The notes under the pieces are model-generated. The model searched no databases, had not been told where the DNA came from, and saw only the letters and a program-made list of their open reading frames with translations. The translations under genes and the position numbers were made by a program. Shown here one piece after another: positions 1 to 11,299 of a stretch of 64,000 nt of DNA (position 1 is the first letter of the stretch; each line of letters starts with the position of its first letter). The stretch is from positions 744,001-808,000 of the forward strand of contig NW_026611615.1 of the NCBI RefSeq assembly GCF_028009165.1. Reading direction: 5' to 3'. This stretch comes from Akanthomyces muscarius. Taxonomy: Eukaryota; Ascomycota; Sordariomycetes; Hypocreales; Cordycipitaceae.

Positions 1-759
1 GTCGATCCTGAAAGACGACGCATTCGGCCACCACCCACTACCAGGGGCCGGTTGCTCTTCCCCATCCCGCGCAGTCGCACCATAATCAACCTCGTCGTCC
101 TCGCTTGCGGCAATACTAATGGTGATGCCTCGTGGCGTAAAGAAGCCATCGTTCCACTCATGAACGGTGGCCATCGCATTCGCCTGTCGCTGGGCCTCAT
201 CCTGTAAAGCCTCAGGGCCGGCTGTGCGCATCATATGCCGCTGGAGCTCAGCCTGCGAGCGTCCACTGCTCACACTGTCGCCGGCTTCGCTTTCCGCCTC
301 GGCGCGGAGTTTGCGCTCCAGGATAACATCGTTTCCGCGCGTGGTGTGATCTGGCAGTAAAAAGTTGATGAATGTGGCCCAGTCCTGCGCATTAATGTCA
401 CGCTTCTCCCAGTCGCTCGGAAAGGGAAAATCATCGGGCAGTGACTGCGTCTCGAGATGCAGCGCATGCACGAGCGTCGACTGGGGAATCACACCTGGCG
501 GCGGCGGGGGTCTTGTCTCAAAGTACAGGTCGGCGCCGGCTTGCGGAATGCCAGTGATGACGCTACGGGAGTTGGTTGTGCGGGGGGTATCTGGGGGAGT
601 GTAGATAATTTCTTCGTTTGACGACATGCGGGATGTCACGTCGTCGGCTAGGGTGGGCGGCGCTGACGGGACAGCACCAGCACCAGAGTTGGAATATATG
701 TCTGTCTCTGAGTATGGCGGCGGTGCATCGCCGCCGTGAAGAGGTGCAGCGCCAGACAT
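1..759 (-). CDS. Uncharacterised fungal protein, N-terminal part (cut by window edge)
   Basis: An uninterrupted minus-strand frame runs from an ATG at 759 to base 1 without a stop, giving about 253 residues with the C-terminus outside the window. The N-terminus is proline- and serine-rich and carries a PPPY motif at residues 13-16, the core recognised by WW domains such as those of Rsp5-type ubiquitin ligases. A more ordered part follows with a segment containing DFPFPSDWEKRD and WATFINFLLPDHT, then a charged helix-prone stretch rich in Glu, Ala and Gln. No signal peptide or membrane segment is seen. I do not recognise the family with certainty; proteins of this look are widespread in Sordariomycetes. 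Codon use is normal and GC-rich like its neighbours. Coding status is very likely; function is unknown. Confidence 0.75.
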   Translation of the reverse strand, partial: MSGAAPLHGGDAPPPYSETDIYSNSGAGAVPSAPPTLADDVTSRMSSNEEIIYTPPDTPRTTNSRSVITGIPQAGADLYFETRPPPPPGVIPQSTLVHALHLETQSLPDDFPFPSDWEKRDINAQDWATFINFLLPDHTTRGNDVILERKLRAEAESEAGDSVSSGRSQAELQRHMMRTAGPEALQDEAQRQANAMATVHEWNDGFFTPRGITISIAASEDDEVDYGATARDGEEQPAPGSGWWPNASSFRID

Positions 760-1374
760 GATGGCCCGGAGATGGTCAGTATCACGCAGTTGACTGAAAG
801 CGATACAAATGTTGGAGGGAGGAGAATAACTCAGATCGTTCGCTACCTCGCCAACGTCACTTAACCACGGTTGCCTGTTCGGCCAGCCGTGGCGGGCAGT
901 GGGCAGCCTTGCTGGGCTGGGGCCAACGCAGTGAGTTGCGCGTCTCCTCTCAGCCCTGTGGGCGGGCTTGCGTCAGCCTCCTGGGTGATTGGACGGGCCA
1001 CGACATCATCCGTAAGAAGCGGGGAGCTAGACCAAGACTACATATGCTCGGCATCATTTACCGAGCATGAGGATTTTTATCGGCCATAAAACGTGTTTCG
1101 TGAGCAGCTGCTATTCTGTGCTGCTGCATACAATAGAGTCGTTTCGCTGGCCGTTTACAGTGGCTTCAGTCCGTTGACGTTGAGTAGATGCTACCCCGAC
1201 TCACTCTTCAACAACATTATTACGGTATACTTACTGTCGAGTCGGCGGAGAATCTCATGGCTTAGCATCACGCGAAGTAGATGCTAATATGTGGTTTGGG
1301 TATTGAGCCTTGAGGGAAAGAATCTATATGGAGTGTCTACCACCTCTCTTGCTGCAGTTACTGTGCCGTGCTAA
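760..1374. other. Intergenic: 5' side of unknown gene and 3' side of eIF2B beta
   Basis: This stretch lies between the start of the unknown protein and the stop of the eIF2B beta gene. It holds the promoter and 5' UTR of the former and the 3' UTR of the latter. Short open frames on the plus strand have no coding character. No repeat or RNA gene is visible. Confidence 0.5.
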
Positions 1375-2788
1375 TCAAACCATACGTTCTCCAACCAAAT
1401 CAAAATTAACATCTTGATGTTTGTAATGGTCAGCAATAATACTGGACAAGTAGTCGCGTGAGTGTGTGCCCCTGACAACGATTAGTACTGCCCAAAGACG
1501 GCCTCGGCGATAGACTTACAGGTTTGTAATGTATGTATTAATGAATGTAGAAGGCACCATTTCTGTCAGAGCGGAGCGAATCTCGACATTGTTCACCATA
1601 GTACCGTTGGAAAAGTTAACAAAGCTTGACGAGTCTCCCCACTCGATGAGACTATCCTCCGCAAACGGATTAGCAGGACTGAGCTTGTATACACCGCTTA
1701 GCACTATAACGGCAGTGCCATGCTCCTTAGCGGCGCGCGCAATGGCTGCAGACCCGGCTGTGGCCATGACGCTGCCGTTGGCCACAATGGCCTTGGCACC
1801 AAGAATCACCTTATCCACGCGGGACATGTAGGCCGTCAGGCCCGAGTTGTGAATGTTGATGACGGTGATGCCAGCTGCCGTCAGCTTCTTACGGAACGCA
1901 GCGTGCGGCACTTCGGTGATGGGTTTGCTGGGAGCTTCGATGGCCAGAAACAGCGTAAATTTTCTCTTTTGAGCGGCGCGTAGGATGAAACGCTCGACCG
2001 TGGTGGACGGACGGTATGTCAGGACAAAATCACCGGGCCGAATCTGCGCATCGGCGAGAGCCGCAATCTGATCATCCACCTGGCTGATTTCGTCCATAAT
2101 CTCCTCGATGCCATCAATGACTTCAGATCGCAGGGCATGGATCTGGCTGTAAGTGCCCTTCCATGTTGTCGGCGTCGAGGTGCCCGAGTTGTGAAAGGGC
2201 GAACCAGGGCCGCTCGAGGCGAGGTCAACATCGGGCGAGGCAGAGAGGAGGTGGAAGAGAGTCTTGGGCAGACCGGCCGAGCTGAGCGTCGAGCTAAGCT
2301 GGGGTCGCGGCTTAGGAGACGCATAGCCGTCCGTGTCGGGGCGGGCGGCAGGCACCGATGCCTCACTTTGTGTCTCATCTTCTGGATCGTGGCGCTCTTC
2401 AGCGGCTTCGTCGCGGATCAGGCCGAGCACGCGGCGCACAATGTTGCCGATGGCGAGTTCTGTAGGCTGTGCCTTGACGAGTCGACGGCCGACCTGGGAA
2501 ACGTTGTCGATGAGGACGTCGACGTCCTGCCATTTCGAGCGCGCGACGACTTGGAGAAGGATATGGGCAGTGGCGATGGCGCAGGGTTCGGAACCCTTGA
2601 TCTGGCGTCTCTTGAGGAGGCTATACCCTTGTTAGTTGACGGTTTGTTCCTCGCTACATAATGATGGGTAAGAGTAAGAGTTTAGCGTACGAGAGGAGGT
2701 TCTCGACAGAGGCATCGAGGGGCTGACCCTTGAGCGACTTTATTAGCTTGTCAAGATCAGGCGCATAGCCTGCTGATACCGACGGCAT
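1375..2788 (-). CDS. GCD7: Translation initiation factor eIF2B subunit beta
   Basis: Three exons (2788-2691, 2620-1520, 1471-1375) join to exactly 432 codons, giving 431 residues. The introns are 70 nt (GTACGC...TATAG, branch CTAAC) and 48 nt (GTAAGT...CAG, branch TACTAAT). The N-terminus reads LLKRRQIKGSEPCAIA after the first intron. The C-terminal Rossmann-like domain contains VILGAKAIVANGSVMATAG and IVLSGVYKLSP, diagnostic for the regulatory eIF2B alpha/beta/delta family and best matching beta (GCD7). The last exon supplies LGTHSRDYLSSIIADHYK, the conserved end. The protein is a regulatory subunit of the eIF2B guanine-nucleotide exchange factor for eIF2 in the cytosol and senses eIF2 phosphorylation. 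A Ser/Pro-rich insert of roughly 90 residues follows the N-terminal helical domain, as in other filamentous fungi. Length and exon phases fit an intact gene. Confidence 0.93.
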
Positions 2789-3762
2789 CGCGTGGGTGAG
2801 CTCTGGCAGCAATCGCGAGCTGCGGAAATTTTATGTTTTGCGATGTGCAGACCCGATTGTTGGGGCTACGGTACGAGTAATGAGTCGTTGTAGATCAAAT
2901 CACGGATATGTATCCGTGTCTTCCGGTATTGAACAGGTCAATTATAGCGCAAGCTGTTTTTGGACGTGGAGAGCGGCGTTGCGCAACCAAGGGAGCCAGC
3001 TGTCAAGGTTTGGCGATGGTGGTGACTCAAATCTCAAATTGACTGGTGAAGATGGCGGGCGGGGCTGCTAGGGCGATGCGCTGCGAGACACAGGCACTGT
3101 GCGGCGGCGAGCCGTGGGGATCCGGTTCATGCGGTTCATTGGTAGGTAACATATGCCATTAAATAGAGTCGGCGAATTGCTTTTCTTCTTTTTGTCGTCT
3201 TTTCAGCTTGCTGATCCTCAACATCCCCGTTTTCTTGGAGTTTCCTTTGAAGCTATCTTTCTGAGTTTGTTCATAGCCTTCGTTGATTAGCCAATAGTAG
3301 GAAATTGCCAGTAAGGAAGCAGATGCTTCTCGTTCAGATCAGACACTTGCCATGGTTGTAGTATTCTGGATAGATGAACTTGTCATGCGCATGCCAAGGC
3401 CAGTCCAGTCGTGCAATCGCCACAGCAAATACCAGTACTCTGTATCCGTACAGCTTGACGCACTAAACTTGTCTACCTACCAGTAGAGTCCTAGACCGAT
3501 AAGCGGAAGCCAGGGCCGTCCCCACTAAAATTGTTAACACGCTGGTCGGTTACAAAGCGCCTTTCTTGCTTCCTCGCCGCGCATTGTTTGTCTGTCTAGA
3601 TTGACGCAACCTTTCTCTCCTTGATACTCACCCTCTCTGCAATTGGCCTGGATGTAGAGTAGTCACTCCTTTATATACGTGCCGAACTCTTGATCTGGAA
3701 ACCATCTGTCATTGTTTTATTCAGCAACCTGTCCCGAATCCGGCTCTCTCCTACTGGTAACA
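2789..3762. other. Divergent promoter region between eIF2B beta and the ER DnaJ gene
   Basis: About 970 bp separates two outward-facing housekeeping genes and must hold both promoters. CT-rich tracts lie before the DnaJ start (around 3560-3640), as is common in fungal promoters. No TATA box, repeat or RNA gene stands out. Confidence 0.5.
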
Positions 3763-5101
3763 ATGTTAGCCAAGATTGCCGGGCTGGTGCTGCTGCTCTC
3801 ACTATTGCAGCTTGTGCTCTGCGCCGAGGACTACTACAAGGTGCGCCGCATGACTGCTGCAATTCAAAATCTTCAAGACTGATACTTAGTTCTGCAGATT
3901 CTTGGCGTCGACAGGTCTGCCAACGACAAGCAATTAAAAACGGCCTACCGCCAGCTGTCCAAAAAGTTTCACCCAGACAAGAACCCGTACGCCGACGTCC
4001 GCTCTGATGGTTTACAAAACGCGATACTAATCCGATTATAGTGGTGATGATACCGCCAAGGAAAAGTTCGTTTCCGTGTCCGAAGCCTACGAAGTCTTGA
4101 GCGACCCCGAAACTCGCCAAATCTACGATCGACACGGACACGAGGGCGTGCAGAATAAGCGCAATGGAGGAGGGGGCGGCGGCGACCCGTTTGATCTCTT
4201 CAGCCGATTCTTCGGTGGCCACGGCCACTTTGGCGCTTCTCCTGGCGAGCCGCGCGGGCATAACGTCGAGGTCAAGGTCGAAATTTCTCTCCGCGACTTT
4301 TACAACGGTGCCACAAGCGAGTTCCAGTGGAACAAGCAACATATTTGCGAGACATGCGAGGGTACCGGAAGTAAAGATAAACAAGTCGACCACTGCTCTA
4401 CCTGTAATGGCCACGGAGTGCGCATTGTCAAAAAGCAGCTTGCTCCTGGCATGTTTCAGCAGATGCAGATGCGCTGCGACGCGTGCGGCGGCCGAGGAAA
4501 GACGATCCGGAATGTATGCCCGACATGCCACGGCATGCGAGTCGAAAAGAAACCCACGACGGTAACACTCAAGATTGACCGCGGTGCAAAGCGCGACTCG
4601 CGTGTCGCCTACGAAAACGAAGCCGACGAGAGCCCCGACTGGGTCGCTGGCGATTTGCTGGTCACATTGGCAGAGAAAAGCCCTTCACCAGAGGACAATC
4701 CCGACCACGTTGATGGTGTCTTCTTCCGCCGCAAAGGTGACGATCTCTACTGGACCGAGGTGCTCAGCTTGCGCGAAGCCTGGATGGGCGACTGGACTCG
4801 GAACCTCACACATCTTGACCGGCATGTGGTGCGCCTAGGCCGCGAACGAGGGCAAGTGGTTCAGAGCGGCCATGTCGAGACGGTCATTGGCGAGGGAATG
4901 CCCAAATGGCACGAAGATGGTGATTCCGTCTACCACAAACACGAATTTGGCAACTTGTACGTAACTTACGAAGTTGTGCTGCCCGACCAGATGGACAAGG
5001 CTATGGAAAAAGACTTTTGGGTGCTGTGGGAAAAGTGGCGGAAGAAGAAGGGCATTGATCTACACGAGGATAGCGGCCGACCTGCACACGACGAGCTGTG
5101 A
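3763..5101 (+). CDS. SCJ1: ER-lumen DnaJ (Hsp40) chaperone, Scj1 type
   Basis: Exons 3763-3840, 3898-3986 and 4042-5101 give 409 codons (408 residues). The second intron has a clear ATACTAAT branch point. Residues 1-20 form a hydrophobic signal peptide. The J domain follows, with HPD at 51-53, then a Gly/Phe-rich linker. Next come four CxxCxGxG-type zinc motifs ([32 protein letters not shown]) and the two client-binding domains. The protein ends in HDEL, the ER retrieval signal. It is therefore a soluble class-A J protein of the ER lumen that stimulates the Hsp70 Kar2/BiP in folding and degradation of secreted proteins. Length and domain order match Scj1. Everything appears intact. Confidence 0.95.
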
Positions 5102-5334
5102 TGAGTAAAGGAGCAATGTACTTGTTATCGACTGCATATTTGAGGCGGCGCAGAATATAGATGAAGAGTTGCACGGTGGCGTTTTAGAGTGTGGGTTTTT
5201 CATGAGATACCTCGGAAATAGACTCAAATTTGTACATATCAGGCAGAACTTGGCGATTCAGGCAAATCCCCTGTGTTAATATAATAGGAGCCCAACGAGA
5301 ACACAGGTAGTCCGTTTCGGCGACCGTCACCGAA

Positions 5335-6462
5335 TTACTTCTGAGCTTTAATTCTAAGAATGGCCTTGCCAAAGTTTTTGCCCTCGAGCATGTCGACGAA
5401 GCCCTCGGCCGCCTTATCAATGCCATCGGTAAAGTGCAGCTTCGACTTAAACGTGCCATCGGCCAGCCAAGAGCTCAGTTTCTCCTGGTGCTCCTGGAAG
5501 TAGTCGGGACCGAAGCCGGGTGTACCAACAAGGAAGCCTTGCATAAGGATTTGCTTCGCAATAAGTTGGAAGAGGTTCTGGATGCCAGCGCGCTCGCTCG
5601 CGTCTTGGTTGTACCCGCTAATCTGTTCAAATGTGTCAGTCTAATTACTTTCTTGTGTTGAAATTTTGCCTTTTCGACCAAGGATTGCTGAAACACATAC
5701 CATGCCACAGACGGGAATTCTGCCGCCCACTTTCATGTTGTCGAGCGCGGCCACGAGATGCTCGCCGCCAACATTTTCGTAGTAGATGTCGATGCCCTCT
5801 GGGGCGAGACGCGACAGGGCATCGGCGGGCTTCTCCTTCTTGTAGTTGAAGCCAACGTCAAAACCGAGCTCCTTAGTGATAAAGTCCAGCTTCTCATCTG
5901 AGCCGACTGAGCCAATGACGGTCAAGCCCTCATGCTTGGCAATCTGGCCAACAATCTGGCCCACGGAGCCCGCTGCCGAACTGACAAAGATGGTCTCACC
6001 CTTCTTGGGCTTGCCAATCTTGTACAAACTCGACCATGCCGTCAGGCCGGACATGCCTAGCGGGCCCAAAAAGTACGACAGATCGACTTTGTGCGGGTTC
6101 GTAATCTTGTACGCCTGCACCTTGGCAGGGTCCTCGACACGCGCGTACTCGGCGATGGGTGTGTGCGCGCGCACAATGTCGCCCTCCTGGAAGTTGGGGC
6201 TGTCGCTCTTGAGCACCTGAGACAGCGTGGCGTTGGTGACGGGGTCGTTGATCTCGAAAGCGGCAGCATACGACTTCTTGCCGGCCTCGCGCATGCGGCC
6301 TCGGAGGTACGGGTCGTATGAGGCCTCGAGTACCTGGAGCACTAGGCCGCCCTTGGGAGGGGTCTCGAGGTCAATGTCGCGGTTCTCGACGACAAGGTCC
6401 TGACCGGGAACTGGCAGGCCCTTGGGGATTTGCTTGAAAATGAGGGTCTTGTTGGGCGCCAT
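5335..6462 (-). CDS. NADPH-dependent medium-chain reductase (prostaglandin-reductase-like)
   Basis: Two exons (6462-5701 and 5622-5335) joined in phase 0 across a 78-nt intron give 349 residues. The protein belongs to the zinc-independent branch of the MDR superfamily. The N-terminal GroES-like part has YDPYLRGRM. The Rossmann part has the AAGSVGQIVGQIAK nucleotide loop and YYENVGGEHL, both typical of leukotriene-B4 12-hydroxydehydrogenase/prostaglandin reductase and fungal alkenal/one oxidoreductases. No structural zinc cysteines are seen. It should reduce activated double bonds of alpha,beta-unsaturated carbonyls with NADPH in the cytosol. Its 349 residues are the usual length. The exact substrate cannot be told from sequence. 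Confidence 0.9.
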
Positions 6463-7780
6463 GTCTGCTGTGAAATGATATTTGTATATTAAAGGAAAAA
6501 GGGAACCAGGACCTAAGAAAACAGACGAAGGAGTGATGAGGTCAAAAAGTAGTATCGATGATGTATTACGGGGCAGAGCTATTTATGTAGGGGCTAGGTA
6601 TTAAGCTTCATCTCAGCTAACAGTTTGCGGGCACCTTGCTGGTAGTTACCGACGTCGAGGAACTAAACACCAACTTTCCGGCAAGGGCAGCAATGCGGAT
6701 TTATAAGCCGGCCTCGCTGCATCGATATTTCTAATCCTTCAACGTCGTAGTTACAGCCTGCTGCAACGGAGACTATGGTCGGTGATCAATGACCTATGCC
6801 GAGGCACAAACCCACTTATTGAAGCCCACCATGGCAAGCTCCGGAAACAGCTTTTTTTTGGCACATTCTGCCGCAACAAGAAGACCAAAGCGTAACCATG
6901 TATGCGTGCTGTACGTTCTCCAGCAGCAGATCTCCGTCGAGTGTACAAGCTTCTACCCCTGTTTGTGTGATTGGACAGCTGCCGTCGCGTGTTAGCACAC
7001 CTAATGTAAGTAGCGATTATCAGATCTTGTCATCGCCGCTGGGTAGCCCGACCGTCCCTACGGACTTGTTTTCCGTGTTCGGAAGCAGCTCCGTCTCCGT
7101 CGTGGCCCACCTCACGGACCTGCCTTCCGTCGGAAGCTCCTCAACTCCGCAAGCTCGGGGGCCTACGAGGACGGCGGACTTTTTTTTCTTACACTCTGTC
7201 CAAGTCATGAACAGAGTGGCGTGCTGTATCGAACACCGACGTCTCCGCAGTCCTACAGATTGGCTGCGCCACTTGCGATCGTAATGGCCGCCTTTCCGCG
7301 TATTGTCCGGTCGATGTGCTTTGCGCTAGCTTGGGTACCTAAAGCAAGTGTACGAATGCAAGTATATGCCTTTATGATGCGATAAATTCTCGGCGCCTTT
7401 CGACTTGTCGGCCGCGAGTTCGTGATAGTCGCTGTCTAGGTCTACAACTCCTAGCGTGCTGAGGTTGGGGCTAACTTTACAACAGTCGCGATTGAATGGA
7501 GACTAATATTGTTTGAGACATCGGACGCGTCTGAACACACGCTTTCAGAAAGCGCTTCCATACGGTCCAATTTGCGAAGGATACAATCTCGTGTTTATAC
7601 ACAGATTATTCCAGAAATTCAGATTCAATTGACTACGCGCCGAGGCCCCTGCTCTCATCTCTTGTAAGTCAGCCCAAAACAACTTCGACCTACATTACTA
7701 GCTGAGCCTGACGCGCCATGCACTAGTTTGGCACAGGAAGCTATATCAGTCATTTCCAGTTACTGGCGACTAAGATAAAC
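6463..7780. other. Long intergenic region
   Basis: About 1.3 kb between the MDR reductase and the acyltransferase, both read outward. It holds their promoters. Open frames at 6898-7284 (plus) and 6751-6998 (minus) lack a convincing protein or codon signature. Around 7040-7150 there are short inverted segments such as TTCCG/CGGAA. No gene could be supported. Confidence 0.45.
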
Positions 7781-9353
7781 ATGGAAAAGGCTTCATTTTG
7801 CGCTAGCCAACATCGGCAGTCAGCCGGCACAAAAGGTACCGTGGAGGAAGACGATGTATACCCAATCCACTTGCAAGATTTCAATTTTCGGAAACTCATC
7901 ATGGTTTGCACGCTCCGATTTGACCATGTGCTTGACGCTTATAAGCTGCATACCGCCTTGGCACGGTTGTTGGAGAAGAGTGATTGGCGGAAGCTTGGAG
8001 GACGAGTACGGTGTCGGGTGAGTTGCCATTGTCCAGGCACGCTTCTTGTGCAGTACCATGCTTATTATCGTCTAGTCCGACGGAAAATTGGAAATTCACG
8101 TACCGCAGAAGTTTTCCATCGAGAGACCGCCGGTGAGATTCTCGCACGACGACCTGACCGATACACTTGTTGCGGATCATGAACTCGCCAGCAAGCTGCC
8201 ATTCCCAACAGAGGGCATCAGTGTGCAGCCGAACCAGTACAACTTAATCGAGCTGGGGGTCGCGCAAGATGCACCAAAAACCTTTGATCAGATGATGGAC
8301 CGTGACGTGCCGCAAATGTCTCTACACATTGTCTCATTCCAGGACGCAACACTCGTCAGTATTGGCTGGCCACACTCAGTCATGGGCGGACAGGGTTTCG
8401 GCGACTTCCTGCGCGCGTGGTCGCTCATGGTGGAGGGCAGGGAGAGTGAAGTCCCGCGGCTTCTAGGCACGAAAGAGGATGTGCTCTTGCAGGCCGAAAA
8501 CAACGATTTCGCTGCTCCGGAGGAGGAATGGGTCGTTCAAAAATGCCGTTTGATTGGGATGAACCTCGTATTGTTTCTCCTGCGGTTTGTCTGGAGCCTG
8601 TTCTGGACCCCTCGGGAAGTGAAGACTGTCTTCCTCCCCAAAAAGGCACTAAACAAGCTACAGCTGGCATGTCGCGATGAGATCTCCTCCGATACGTCGC
8701 TGGAAGTGGTTGGCAGCGGGGACAGACCTTACGAAGACGAATCGGTGCTTCTAGCATACTTCGCGAGACTTGCCGCTTCCACAGTCTATAGTCACAGGCC
8801 CATCACCTTGGTCAACTTTCTGAAGGGTAGGCAGCTGCTGTCATCGATACGGCAAGAAAACGCCAGCGGAGTCAATGTCCAAAATATGACTGGATATGCC
8901 TTTTCATTCCTGACAGGCAAGGCTGCGAGTGGCAGCGGACTCGGTGTCCTGGTAAGGGAGAATGCCCGCCACATGCGCGAGCAGTCTACTGAACAACAAT
9001 ATCTGAGTTTTCTGCGAATTTATCGTCGCGCAACACAAAATGGTGGCACATTCAAACTCTTTTATGGTCCACGAGATGCACATGTCATTGTGTGTAATAG
9101 CTTCCTCGAGGAGGACCTCCTAGGCACCGTCAACTTTGAGGCCGCGGCACTGACGGAGCACAGCACGTCGGGAGACACCCCGCCTGGAACTATGACATGT
9201 CTGTACTACCACATCATGAATAACCGCCTGGGTTGTGGCCCAGATTGTATTTATCTTCTTGGGAAAGACTGGGCAGGCAATCTTTGGGCTACCGCGGCCT
9301 TGCCTCGCAAGACATGGCAAAACATAGACCTGGCTCTGAAGCACTATGACTAA
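7781..9353 (+). CDS. BAHD-like fungal acyltransferase (transferase family)
   Basis: Exons 7781-8017 and 8076-9353 are joined in phase 0 by a 58-nt intron (GTGAGT...CTAG), giving 504 residues. The N-terminus has the usual layout of this family: an opening strand with PIHLQDF, then a helix with LHTALARLLE. The position of the conserved HxxxD acyl-transfer motif is occupied by HSVMG at residues 179-183, so the base His is present but the Asp is Gly. A DFGWG motif is not evident; the equivalent region reads LGKDWAGNLW. Such enzymes move acyl groups from CoA to hydroxyl or amine acceptors and are common in fungal secondary metabolism. No signal peptide is seen. It stands alone next to a transposon block, with no pathway partners beside it. 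Confidence 0.82.
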
Positions 9354-9591
9354 TTTTTGGCCAGGTCAGCGTCGCCAGCCACAAGCCAATCGTGGCTATA
9401 GGGTTGATCAATACAAAGGAAAATATCCGGCGGCGTATGAGCAAGGTGATTTAACCAGGAGGTGAAATACGTAGTTGAGTTGAATGCACTAAATAGCGAT
9501 TTAGCTTAGTCGCGAACGCCTTAGCCACCAACTTCCAGAAGCCGGTCATATTCAAGGCGAAGTACAATTTGCATCCCAAGGGCTATAATTC

Positions 9592-9966
<375 letters not shown>

Positions 9967-10225
9967 TTATATCATCCTGCAACCATAGTGATCTGCTGGT
10001 AGCCTCGAATACATCTTGAATGCTGGGTTTGGACTTAATGCTGTGAGATGCATGTGCTGTAGAGTGTACACACGCTCTGCGATTGATAATGTCTCTCTCG
10101 GTCCAATCTGACTGCGATATCTTTGGTTCCTTAATTCGCTCACTTTTCTCAATTGAAGTTATGCTCTTCGCGCAGCAGCCTCGCTGCTGCTAATGTAGCG
10201 TTTTGGTGCTATGGCGGGATCACTA
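9967..10225. other. Spacer between NUMT and transposon E1
   Basis: About 260 bp of normal base composition between the cox1 insert and the left end of E1. Two minus-strand frames are open here, but neither gives a recognisable protein. The target TA of E1 is at 10224-10225. Confidence 0.4.
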
Positions 10226-10267
10226 ACGTCGGCCACCCACTTAGGAGCCAACCCACCTGGGAGCCAC
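10226..10267 (+). repeat. E1 left terminal inverted repeat
   Basis: The 42 bp here are the reverse complement of 19186-19227 except for one G/A difference. They start ACGTCGGCCACCC directly after TA and are GC-rich, in contrast to the adjacent degraded interior. Confidence 0.92.
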
Positions 10268-10742
10268 TCTCACGCGTCGCGTCCAGCCCTATCACCTTCT
10301 TATAATAACTGTGATAACTTATATAAATATTATTATTATTTAATTCCTTTTAAATAGGACTATTATAAATACTAAATATACTAAAAAAGACCTTTAAAAT
10401 ATAATTTAAGATATTATTAGTAGTATAAGCTAATATGAAACTAGAAGATATTAGGGAATCTTTAAATAAACACTTAGTAGCTAGTTAAAGGGAAAATAGG
10501 TTAAAAAGGATATATTTAAGTAAATATAACGCCTTTTTAATACTTAAAAGAGATATCTTTATAGTTAGATCTTACTTTAAGATAAGGTAGGCCTCTTTCT
10601 AACTTATAACTAGGTCTAAGAGATAATAAAAAGAGTAGTATATCTTAATAGTAATACTAAACTACTTAGTAAAAACTAACTATAAAGATTCCTCTATTAA
10701 AATCTAGAAATTAAGACTCTAAGAGGTAGGAGACTTAATATA

Positions 10743-11163
10743 TATTACGAACTAGAATGCACGTAAGGCAGACCAGGGAAGCGGCCTAAGGAGCGACTAG
10801 GCGGGCGCCTATAAGTCGCCTAATTAGGTTACTAAATCACGTGACTAGATTACCGTAAATCACAGTAAGCTAGTAGTGATCTAAGGTAGTATCTTTATTA
10901 GATAGATTACTTAGGATTACTAGTAATCTAAGTGATCTAAGAAATATAATAGAGAGATAGATAGGTACTTAAAGAGGAGGTATTCTAGTAGCTAGGTAGT
11001 CTAGATCTTTATTAATTAATCTAAGTAATAGTTTTACTATTAAGAGTTCTACTCTTAATAAACGCTTATAATACTACTTAAATATGCTACCTTATAGTTT
11101 TAAGCCTAACTTACTCTCTAAGAAACAGACCTACTATAACTTAGTAAATAAGCTATTATTATA
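10743..11163 (+). repeat. 5' LTR of chromovirus in E1
   Basis: 421 bp matching 17023-17451. It keeps several C and CA sites (GCACG, GGCAGACCAGGG) that are T or TA in the other LTR, so it is less mutated. It lacks one 9-bp AGTAATCTA unit that the 3' LTR has. Confidence 0.9.
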
Positions 11164-11299
11164 TTTTAATTAATCCTATTTAGTAAGTTACCCTTAAAAC
11201 TTTAAGTAGTTAACCTTTATAATATCTACTATAAGTAGAAGCACTACTAACCCTGCCTAGTATATAGCGTAGATAAGGTAGTAAATTAAAGCCCTTACT

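Noticed and set aside
3671..4531. 286-codon minus-strand frame opposite the DnaJ gene
   Set aside because: It is a shadow of the Scj1-type gene, whose spliced frame has all DnaJ motifs and HDEL.
6898..7284. 128-codon plus-strand frame in the long intergenic region
   Set aside because: Low-complexity Ser/Pro content with no domain and with competing frames on both strands; likely chance in GC-rich DNA.
9967..10152. 61-codon minus-strand frame next to the NUMT
   Set aside because: Two frames are open equally well, no family is recognisable and no splice signals link it to other exons.
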